Part shown: piece by piece, positions 32,304 through 40,563 of the stretch
How positions within the stretch are numbered: the stretch's first letter is position 1
How the letters are laid out: every line of letters begins with the position of its first letter
Source of the DNA: Seison nebaliae
Taxonomy: Eukaryota > Rotifera > Pararotatoria > Seisonacea > Seisonidae
Reading direction: 5' to 3'
NCBI GenBank assembly: GCA_023231475.1
Contig: JALJEE010002988.1
Span: 1 to 40,563, forward strand
DNA length: 40,563 bases
Position numbers and translations under genes: made by a program
Notes under the pieces: model-generated
Told to the model about the DNA's origin: nothing
What the model saw: the letters and a program-made list of their open reading frames with translations, nothing else
Database searches by the model: none

Positions 32304-32860
32304 ATGTTCAATGCTATGTCTTGTTTTCAAAATTGTTATAAGAAATTATCAAAAGATGATGAATCATTCGATTTCTATCCAAATGAACAAAATGCAATTT
32401 TATCTCAGAATACAATTATGAATAAATCGACCAATAGTCAATTGACGAGACTTCTCAACAAATGATGTTTTTGATTCGACGGATTTGAGACATCCGGATC
32501 GATGGACGAAATTTTCTTTAGACAACAAAATAAATACGATACGTTCCACTCGTCTCATATCATTCAGTCAAGAATGTCATCCTCGATCTATTGGATGCGA
32601 CATATTTCCAAACGGGATCTCGTCTTAATCGTCCGAGGAAGAAGAATCGTAAACGACGTGCTTATAGTCGTCCATCGAAAAGGAATATGAAGAATGCACG
32701 TCTCGATCGATTACCATCAACAACGACAGTGACCAAGTTAAAAAACAGAAAAATGGAGAAATTGTTATCACCATCATCCATTATACCACCGATATATTAT
32801 CGTTCATCATCTCCTTCTCCACCTCCTCTACAGATAAGAGTGTACTATTATTATTTGTAG
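32304..32860 (+). pseudogene. Decayed gene, TSSC4-like
   Basis: Plus-strand text in three successive frames: ATG 32304 opens MFNAMSCFQNCYKKLSKDDE, ending at a TGA near 32463; the next frame reads DSTDLRHPDRWTKFSLDN and ISFSQECHPRS to a TAA near 32625; the third continues TYFQTGSRLNRPRKKNRKRR and a Pro/Ser-rich end at 32858. HPDRWTKFSLDN is close to the HPERWTKYSLED core of TSSC4, a U5 snRNP assembly chaperone, and the basic tail also fits. Two frame changes without room for introns indicate a pseudogene, or assembly errors. It lies between the two 350-bp direct repeats. Confidence 0.45.
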
Positions 32861-33327
32861 GTCACTATGGTTAATTTTGAATTGAAATAATCCAATGTGA
32901 TCGATATAGAAAAGAAATGTTTTCAATAATTATTTCCTACAGTTAATTAATCGATAATTAGTATGGATTTCGGACAAATCTCTTATATTAACATAAATGA
33001 AACGATACGTAATATTCGATGAAGAAGGTAAAATATTGAAACCTTAACCGGTTATTATTATTGAAGTGGTACTTTTTATAAATGAAGTTGAATGGACAGC
33101 AAGTAAGTTTTAGGAATCATGTGTCAAATGTTTTCTATGGATTCTATGAGTACTACTTATATTCAATGATTTATTTTATTGAATTATGATTATTATTTAC
33201 TTGTGCAGTGTTGTCTTATGTTAAATTCTCAAATGATTTTATTCCTTCATTTCGATGAGCAATGTAGTTCTAGTGGAACAGTCGTCTGCATCCAGTTCAT
33301 TTAAAATATTTCTCACTTTTTCTTTAT
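32861..33327. other. Non-coding gap between two decayed coding pieces
   Basis: AT-rich and without a coding frame. TTTGATAATCCAAACAG ending at 33343 is an acceptor-like site at the start of the next piece. Confidence 0.35.
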
Positions 33328-33732
33328 TTGATAATCCAAACAGGCTATTCTTATGATACATATGGTTATGACTATAATTATGATTATGGGGAGAATAATG
33401 ATAATGAAAAAATGATAACCTCTTCCTTCATCTCACCATATAAAGAAGATAAAGTTGAGTGGTCGAAGGAGAATGAATTTGAAAGAATTGAATTCTCTCC
33501 AGTAAAGGCCAAGGAGTTGGAGAGTTCCATTTCCTAATTCATAGATTATTTTCATTTGTTGCCGAACAGAAATGAACGAAAAAAATTTGATAAGAACTTT
33601 AGGAGAAAAACGATTGGGTTTATTCCGCATAATTTGCTCTTTAAAAAACAATTAGAATTCTGGCAATCCAAACTAAGCGAGTTGGAAGACAACGTTTTTC
33701 ATTTTAATGTCAACGATAATTCTAAGAAATAG
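33328..33732 (+). pseudogene. Broken coding fragment, unknown
   Basis: After the acceptor-like CAG at 33343 the frame reads GYSYDTYGYDYNYDYGENND, VEWSKENEFERIEFSPVKAKELE to a TAA at 33535, then stays open in the same frame as FIDYFHLLPNRNERKKFDKN...RRKTIGFIPHNLLFKKQLEFWQSKLSELEDNVFHFN to a TAG at 33730. The continuing protein-like text after the stop suggests one mutated codon in an older gene, possibly the 3' half of the TSSC4-like piece. A 21-nt intron would rescue the frame but is too short to believe. Confidence 0.35.
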
Positions 33733-33735
33733 ATA

Positions 33736-34104
33736 ATTCTGGTTTGTAGTATAAGAAGGATTTCCAGTTAAATTGACATGAAAGAAACTTTAAAAAAAAA
33801 TATAATCAATTCCCTTACGTTAGTGAATTAATTTCGTATGTTAAGTAATACGATAGTTAATGTTGAACAAACTATTTAATTTCTCATTCGTTGAAAAAAT
33901 CAATAACTTCTTGACAACTAGCGTAGCTTTAAACTACGTAGTTTAGTTTGAAATATTAATAATTTTTCAGTGTTCAGGTATCAGATATTGAATTGATGAT
34001 CATATCATTGTAGAAAGATTGTGCATAACATAAGTATTGTATGTATGAAAAATCAGTTGTTTACAATTTGAATTAAAATAATATGAAAATTTTTGTTGAT
34101 TGAA
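33736..34104. repeat. 350-bp direct repeat, copy 2
   Basis: Same sequence as 31956-32299, with an extra segment of about 25 bp near 33920-33950 that includes the perfect palindrome AAACTACGTAGTTT (33931-33944). Together the copies flank 1.4 kb holding the decayed gene pieces. Confidence 0.9.
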
Positions 34105-34991
34105 CATTAATACGGTGATTGTTTATTCCAGAAGAATTATATAAGAATTACCTACACATAGAACATAAGAATTCGAGGAAAAAGGAACACATTGAATGTT
34201 TTAAAATTCAACCGTTTTATTTCTTGGACTAATTCGAGTCAAGTTCGTGGACAAAAGTAATGCTCGACATATGTGATCTTAAATATTCTGTTGATAAACA
34301 TTGTTTCACTATAATGTTGAGAGATAAACTTCCAAAGAAGAATTTAATAATAATTTCGATTATTGTTTACATTGAACATGACGGTGACAGTTGGTAAAAT
34401 TTATGTGAGAGATAAAATACTCCCAAAGAAACAGGTTCACTGTCGATGTCAAAATTTTTTTTCTACGTTCATATCGAAAAATGAACGAAAAGAGGTAAGT
34501 TGTCCTATTGTTATTTATTATTCAACAGTTTAATTTTCCAATTTGAACGTTTCCTTACAATCTCCTTATAAAATGTTGAAGGTGGACAAAATTTATAAGA
34601 GTATGTGAAAACATAAAACACATATTTTATTCTTCTTACATTCAAAATCTTGGAATTATAAGTCCTTGTAGAATTTGAGTGAATCCTTTACTACTTTACG
34701 ATGAGATCAAACAAAGATCGAAAGAATTTCTCAACAATTCACAAATTTCCACTCAATTGAGAAATTTTCAAGTTTGTGTTAAATTTTTTTTGAAACGGAA
34801 ACTTCTCAATTATGTTTCTCAAATGAGTTAATGCAAAGTTTTAATGACGTTATTTTTAATAAGTTCACTAAAATAAGTTAAAGGACCTATAATATAATTT
34901 TAATTTCCTAATTCTTCTTAATTTTATTAGAAAAAATGAATTGGTTTAAACTATTAATTAAATCGAATGAATGACCATTTTTTTCAATTTC

Positions 34992-35014
34992 TCGACTATA
35001 GGTCCTATAGTCGA
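34992..35014. repeat. Perfect palindrome A (11+1+11)
   Basis: TCGACTATAGG, T, CCTATAGTCGA: arms of 11 bp around one base. It overlaps CGAATTAGAAATTTTT at 35012-35027, a word repeated at 35078-35093 after palindrome B. Confidence 0.9.
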
Positions 35015-35040
35015 ATTAGAAATTTTTGATTAATTTTTCG

Positions 35041-35067
35041 AATCGCTCCTATACTATAGGAGCGATT
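35041..35067. repeat. Perfect palindrome B (13+1+13)
   Basis: AATCGCTCCTATA, C, TATAGGAGCGATT: arms of 13 bp around one base, 26 bp after palindrome A. Both contain CCTATA/TATAGG but in opposite halves. Confidence 0.9.
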
Positions 35068-36920
35068 TGCTTGAAAGCGAATTAGAAATTTTTTTCCAAT
35101 AAAAATAAAAATATAATGGTTTTTTATCGCCTTCTTAAAAATTTCGTTAGAATAATAAAACGTTTTCAAATCTTTTTCATTAACATTTCGAACAACACAT
35201 TAAGTTAAATGAAAACAACAAACATTTTTTAAGTGGCCGATATTCCCCACCTCAAAGTCAAGCACGAGGTCTGAAAGGCGTAATTGTCATTCATTTTAAA
35301 TATTTCTTTCTTCCAAGATGATCTTTCTTTCGTTTTTTTAAACATATATCAATGTAATCGCTCTATCTTTAATAAAAGCGCGAATTATATGCAGTTGGGT
35401 AAATTCCATATATCTCAACAACATCGATCCGTCGGAGATATGTTCAATAACTCGATAATATCCTAATTATTATTATTTGATGATAGTATGGCGGAAAACT
35501 AAATCATTGAAGAGAAAACATTGACATTAACTAGAAAATTCAGATGGTCATTTTTTAAAATTATTAAGTAAGTGTAAGAATGTCTCAAATTTCAAATGGA
35601 AAGACATAGATAATTTATATAATTAATAGAATCGTAAGATGTATTTAACTTACTGTTTTATAATGTTTATTGTTTGTTAGTATCATTTCTATGTTTATTA
35701 TAAATTTTTCAATGTAATTTTCTTCAAAAATCACTGGTTTAGAACCAGCGGTTTGATAGAAAATGTCTATCGACAGATTAAGATAGTTGTCGAATAGAAT
35801 GTTGATTATAACGTACAATTATTATATGTTTATTGTCTAACTGTAAATATTCTCATTTTTCATTTATGCAGAATAATGAAATTCTTCAACAAAGAATAGA
35901 CACATCTGTCCTTATGAAAAGTAAGTTATTGCATATTGCACAAATAAACATTGAAATTTGTGCATATGCATGTATGCACTGCACATTTCCTATGAAGAGA
36001 TGTAGAACAACTCAAATTTCATTAGTATGTTCAAGAATATTATCCCGTCCTTTTCTCAATGTCCTTTTCAAAGAAATCACTTCACCTTTGGTCTATTGAT
36101 TGACATAGCGGGGACAACTTGAAAGGTGTTATTTAAAGAAGAAGCCAAAAAATTGTAGGGAAAAGTGTTGGAGTATGTGTTGTTTAATGTGAACTAATAA
36201 ATGCATAGAAAGATAAAGATTTATATGATTGCTATTATAATTATATATTGCTAGTGTATGTGGTTACACGATTTGCAAAAGTGAGAAGCATTTTCTTCTG
36301 GAAACTATGAGTTTTTCAGAAAATTTATTTCCCCATTCCTGACTAAACTGCTCTTTATTAAATCAGAAATATTACTCTCCATACAAACATTTTTCTCTCC
36401 TTTCTTCACAGAATACGTTTTTTTTAATTTATTAGTTAATTGTTTATTCAACCAACATATGAAAAGAGATGAAGTTCTACCAATAACCACCACGTTCCGA
36501 CTTTTGTGCTAAAGTTCCGTTTGGATTAAAAATTCTTATTATTATCAAATGATTCTTAACAATGTCTTTGATGCGGTGAAAAACAACTTCGTTTTACGGT
36601 AATCTAGATAGATGTAATTGGTTGAAATACTGAAGAGATATTGTCCATAATCATAATTTTTTTAAAAATTAATATAAAAGAAATTCATTCGATTAAATTT
36701 GTGTTGATGACATAATTTTTCCAACTGATTATCTACCGAAAGAATAAATTGTAATTTAAAATTTCTAACAAATATCATTCTCCAGAGATTTTTTCTTGTC
36801 AATTTCCCTTCACTAATGATTTCAAAAACATTCGATATGTGACGAGAAGGAAGTTGAGAGGTTTCCGAAAAAGCGATTGTTTATTTCTGCAAGGATTCTT
36901 TAAGATTTCACTTCATTCCA

Positions 36921-38554
36921 ATGACTCGATCAAAAAAATGGTTACTCGTCTTCCTCATACTGCTTCCAATTCAATATGTCACTTATCTTTTTGTTACCAG
37001 AGAGACTATCGGTTAAACATATCATTCATTTTATGTCCTTAATTCATCTTCATAACAGATCATCAATACAATAACAATATAAAAATATTAGAGAAATCTG
37101 ACAATTATCAAGGTAATTTTACCTCATTATCCATAAAATTGAAGACGAATATTTTAAAAACAAAAAATTCGAAATTCAAAGGAAGCTCCTCCGTGGAATG
37201 GGAAAAGATTAAAGTGAAAAACTCTGAAACTTTCGTTTACAAGTTGAAAAAGACAAAATATTCGAAAGTGCGTCCTCAACTTAATCAATTATTGTCACTG
37301 GTCAATATATCAGATAATGTTTATGAAAAAAACGGTTCAAATTTAATGAAAGTTTACGCACAACCTCAAAATTATGATTCCAACACACCCGATTGTCCTG
37401 CCGTTCCCAAAAACTTAACAGGAAGATTAACTGTTAATTTAACTCCTAAGACATGGGATGAATTATTGAAGAACGAAAGGAATTTAACAAAACGAGGTGG
37501 TAGAAATTGGCCGAATTATTGTCGTCAAAGAATAAAAATTGCCATAATAATTTGTTATAGAAATCGAGATCAACATCTACGTTCTTTCTTAAAACATATG
37601 CATCCATTTTTGAGGAAACAAAAATTAGATTATTCAATCGTTTTAGTTGAACAGATGGCAGGAAGTCTGTTTAATCGAGGAATGTTGTTCAATATCGGTT
37701 TCATCGAAATGAAACGAATGGATCCTTCAATCAACTGCTTCATATTTCACGATGTAGATCTTATTCCAGAAGATGATCGAAATCTTTATATTTGTGGAAA
37801 ATATCCTAGACATTTGACGGTTGCAATCGACAAATATAAATATCGGTTCAATTTTTAAAAAATATTAGGACGATATATAAATCCCAACTTATGCCCGTTC
37901 TGTTTAGACTTTCTTATTCGCAATTATTTGGAGGTGGAACTGCTTTCAGTGATGATCAATTTATGGGTACTAACGGATTCAGTAATGAATATTGGGGTTG
38001 GGGTGGCGAAGATGACGATTTGTATATTCGGTTTATTATTTCTTATCATTTTTTTTCCATTCATTAAACTTTTATCTTTTCAGAGTTCGTCAAATTTTAG
38101 GAACTGACATATCTAGATATCCGAATGATATTGCACGATATAAAATGATTAAACATTCAAAAAAAGAAAGTGAAAAATATAATCCTAACCGGTTTGTTGT
38201 AAAATTTCTCTGTTGTAGAAACGTAAAATATTCGGCTCTGTATATTTTTTTAGACATCGAATGTTAAAATCAAAAGTTGATCGTTTCTTCTACGATGGAT
38301 TACATCGGACTAAATATGAAGTGAAATCGATTCGGTTCCAACCACTCTTTACCAATATAACAGTGAAAATTACTGAACATAAATGGCATGACATCGTCTC
38401 TAATTTGAATCTGAAGTTTCTCCCCATGAAGAAAAAGGATACGAAGAGCAAACAGGATGCGAAACGTTTAGAAATGCAGAAAAAACAAAGAGATGCGTTA
38501 AAGAAAGCAAAAGAAGATAAAGGACAAAATCCGAAAGCTGCTGCTCCGAAATGA
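36921..38554 (+). CDS. Beta-1,4-galactosyltransferase family (GT7), type II Golgi enzyme
   Basis: Five exons: 36921-37011, 37059-37845, 37908-38030, 38084-38191, 38254-38554; 469 residues. The family transfers galactose (or GalNAc in invertebrates, as nematode BRE-4) from the UDP-sugar to GlcNAc in the Golgi lumen. Residues 7-25 (WLLVFLILLPIQYVTYLFV) form a signal anchor after a basic start. Catalytic domain: IAIIICYRNRDQHL, LFNRGMLFNIGF, the metal-binding DVD in FHDVDLIPEDDRNLY (about 261), FGGGTAFS, and WGWGGEDDDLYIR (about 321); RYKMIKHSKKE follows. All introns start GTT. The last about 45 residues are an unusual Lys/Ala-rich tail (KKKDTKSKQDAKRLEMQKKQ...). Where BRE-4/B4GALNAC and B4GALT differ I cannot decide the donor sugar. 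Confidence 0.88.
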
Positions 38555-39200
38555 AAAATAACTGTCTCATTTTAACTTTCCGTCCGTTCTACAGCGTCGC
38601 GAGTTTGTAAATTTCCCGTTACTTTATCCTTTTCTTCCGTTTTCGTCACAACTTGCCAGTTAGAATAACCAGTCTATATGAACAACCGATAATTTTATTA
38701 ATTTCATGTTCTCAACTAACTAGTTTATTGACTAGTTAGATAAATAATTTTTTAAATTTTATCATGAAAAGTCATTTCGAATAAATAGTTTTATTTAATT
38801 TATATTTATAAACTGAACTTGATTGGTGGCCGATATTCAAATATTACTTATAATTTTGAGGTGTTCACTATGCTAATAGTGAAATCAATAGACAAGTTGG
38901 TTCTTAATCAAAGAACCAAAATGCAAGCATATGAGCGATATGAACTAGGGTGACAGTAAAAACTAGTTTTTAGTTTAAACTTTTTTCCTAAAAAGTTTTT
39001 ATAAGTTTTTATCACTAAAAACTTTTGTTGAAGAAACTTTTTATTAGTTTTTTTAAATAATGGAACATGCGATCCCCAAAGTTTGGGGATATAAAGGGAA
39101 CATTCCTTTTTACATGATTCATTATTATTCTTTTCTTTATTAATATTATCTTTCTGACCAATAAATTCCAATTCTATCCGATCACATTCATTTAAATATA
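38555..39200. other. 3' region of the galactosyltransferase; repeats
   Basis: Holds a hairpin at 38716-38739 (listed separately), GTGGCCGATATTC at 38826-38838 (also found at 35233-35245), and an A/T-rich stretch (38955-39055) of repeated AAAAACTTTT / AAAAGTTTTT words that could fold. No coding frame is supported. Confidence 0.4.
38716..38739. terminator. Perfect hairpin after the galactosyltransferase gene
   Basis: CTAACTAGT, loop TTATTG, ACTAGTTAG: 9-bp arms, 160 bp past the stop codon. In eukaryotes it is not a terminator of known type; it is recorded here as a structure in the 3' region. Confidence 0.5.
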
Positions 39201-39960
39201 ATGATTACCCGCAACCAATCTAGAACCACAAGCAAGGAATCATTACATGTAATCCTTCGAAATTTGTGTAACATTACTTTTTCGATAACTTATGCTGAAT
39301 TTCGGAATATCAGCTTGACAAGTACCTTATTCTTCGGGTGTGAAATTGATAATCAAACAAAGTCATCCACGAGTGTAGATAAAAATGTAAGTACATTTTG
39401 TTGGATGTCCGTTTAAAACCTTTTCAAACTTTTTGTTCTGATTCTTTAGTCTTCTAGGATCTGTTGCATTTACATTAAGATGAATGTTATCGTTAGATAA
39501 AACCTACAATCTATTTGTACGAACATTATTTGGATGTAGGCGTCCGTTTAATAGAGCCTTCATGTTCAGTATTGGGAATAAGTCATATTTTCCCCTTTTG
39601 TTATTTAGGAGCTATTTCTCGTGAATTTCAAAATAACCGATTTTGTACTTATTCATTTTGTTGGGTCAATCATTATCCTAATAACTTCCCAATACCCAAT
39701 AACTTCCATTTCAAAATTCTTTGCCCCGAATAAAATTTCGAATCAAAAAAAAAATATATATAAAATGCAATTCCGGATTGGAAGTGTGGGAATATGAACA
39801 GCATTTTAGAGAGTATTATATCAATGGACAGTTCGAAAAAGGAGAAAAGAAAAAATTAATGTGTAGAATAATATGCGGATATGCTGATTATATGTGGATG
39901 ATATAGTGTTATATAGTAACAGTAAGGAAAGTTTCCATGCTATGCTACGGTATTCATGAA
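39201..39960 (+). mobile_element. Possible reverse-transcriptase scraps
   Basis: At 39891-39950 one frame reads YVDDIVLYSNSKESFHAML, which resembles the catalytic palm block of reverse transcriptases. At about 39222-39260 SRTTSKESLHVILRNLCN resembles the sequence just after such a block. These are old, broken fossils of retroelements; LTR or non-LTR origin cannot be told from so little. No ends, repeats or further domains were found. Confidence 0.35.
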
Positions 39961-40436
39961 GAACTTGTTGAGATAATTCTTTTTTGAGATATTTAAAAAT
40001 ATAATTTAAAAAATTTTTAAATTGTTGTAAAATATTGCTGTTGCTGTTCGATCCTAAAAAACAAATTTACAGATCTACATTTTCAACGAAGCCACAATGG
40101 ATATTCGTTGGTATTTCCTGAAATACAGCTGAAATATTTAGATGAATGAGAGAACAATCGTTTATTATCGTTTAATCCAAATTTGTAACACTCATATCTC
40201 CTTCGAATACTTAGTTCCCGACAATCTCAAAAATCATATACCAAGGTGTTCTGAACTAATTTCCAACGACCAACGTCGTGAATTTTTAATTTTTATTTAT
40301 CAAATACCCTACAGGGATTTACATTTACAATAAAAAAAAAGAATAAATAAAGAAATTTATTCGCATAAAATATTTCGATATGAATTAAAATTAAAATAAA
40401 ATAAATTTGATAAAACAAATTAAAGAATGAAATTAT
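39961..40436. other. Intergenic, AT-rich
   Basis: No coding signal on either strand. The last 100 bases hold several AATAAA words on the minus strand and would carry the 3' end of the gene at the window edge. Confidence 0.4.
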
Positions 40437-40563
40437 TTATCCCAAGTATTCCGAATAGATTGCCATTGTTCTTTGATACTCTTCAACTGAAATGAAATAT
40501 TTATAAAAATAAAACAAAATGAAATTAGAACTTTTGTTGGTGACAAATTGGCGATGGTTCGAT
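40437..40563 (-). CDS. 3' end of an unidentified gene (partial)
   Basis: Two exon pieces on the minus strand: 40563-40532 and 40486-40437, joined by a 45-nt intron (GTTCTA donor, TTTCAG acceptor) that keeps frame. The peptide end reads NHRQFVTNKI, EEYQRTMAIYSEYLG and stops at TAA (40439-40437). The intron has the size and GTT donor of the other genes here, which supports the call. The rest lies beyond the window, so no function can be given. Confidence 0.5.
   Translation of the reverse strand, partial: SNHRQFVTNKSSNFILFYFYKYFISVEEYQRTMAIYSEYLG

Larger units (their letters stand above)
34105..36920. other. 2.8 kb non-coding region upstream of the galactosyltransferase
   Basis: No supported coding frame on either strand; frames are short and usually start with TTG or GTG. 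It contains the two palindromes listed separately and a locally GC-richer stretch at 35233-35285 (GTGGCCGATATTCCCCACC...). It presumably includes the galactosyltransferase promoter. Confidence 0.45.

Noticed and set aside
33517-33538. A 21-nt intron joining the two halves of the fragment at 33328-33732
   Set aside because: It keeps frame but is less than half the length of any other intron here.
31956-34104. Calling the 350-bp direct repeats LTRs
   Set aside because: No TG..CA ends, no primer-binding or polypurine site and no element gene between them.
35284-36493. Several 60-88 codon frames in the region before the galactosyltransferase
   Set aside because: Most lack an ATG start or any protein-like composition and are expected by chance in AT-rich DNA of this length.
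1-40563. tRNA, rRNA, CRISPR arrays, bacterial operons
   Set aside because: No tRNA A/B boxes with a cloverleaf, rRNA words or regularly spaced repeats were seen; the introns and gene families are animal. A dedicated RNA search was not possible.

Overview
The window looks like nuclear DNA from a small, AT-rich metazoan with a compact genome. Genes are close together on both strands. I could place 29 introns from protein similarity or reading frame; all but one are about 43-66 nt long. The gene set is animal: a seven-helix receptor, phenylalanine hydroxylase, TMEM209, a stomatin with a C-terminal extension, QTRT2, a DDHD phospholipase and a beta-1,4-galactosyltransferase. Tiny introns, possible trans-splice acceptors just before several start codons, Tc3-like transposons and a nematode-style receptor favour a nematode. 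A mite, rotifer or other small invertebrate is not excluded.

Layout. 1-8577: a receptor gene (+), then four minus-strand genes: an unknown acidic protein, the splicing helicase DDX23/Prp28, a small secreted peptide and a six-exon stomatin-like gene that may be UNC-24/STOML1-like. 8930-16715: a graveyard of broken mobile elements (an LTR scrap, a LINE ORF1 piece, two Mutator-like elements facing each other, three Tc1-like pieces) with one small secreted-peptide ORF inside. 16913-21273: TMEM209, LLPH and QTRT2, all plus strand; LLPH and QTRT2 are only 127 bp apart. 21270-25100: phenylalanine hydroxylase, a small one-helix protein and an unknown four-exon gene, all minus strand. 25994-29336: the DDHD phospholipase and a three-exon gene for an Asn/Ala/Gln-rich protein with 11-residue repeats. 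29806-30960: a LINE fragment. 31956-34104: two copies of a 350-bp direct repeat around decayed gene pieces. 34105-36920: non-coding DNA with two neighbouring perfect palindromes. 36921-38554: beta-1,4-galactosyltransferase. The last 2 kb holds reverse-transcriptase-like scraps and, at the edge, the end of a minus-strand gene.

The most unusual signals are these. (1) Splice sites: 25 of 29 introns begin GTT rather than GTA/GTG, and 3' ends are mostly TAG or AAG rather than CAG. (2) The 11-mer repeat protein at 28772-29336, whose repeats are almost free of charge. (3) The paired palindromes at 34992-35067. (4) QTRT2 and PAH, which converge so that their stop codons share bases of one TTAA. No pathway links the neighbours clearly; the window reads as ordinary gene-dense euchromatin interrupted by one mobile-element island. 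All identities come from reading the sequence by eye; no database search was possible.
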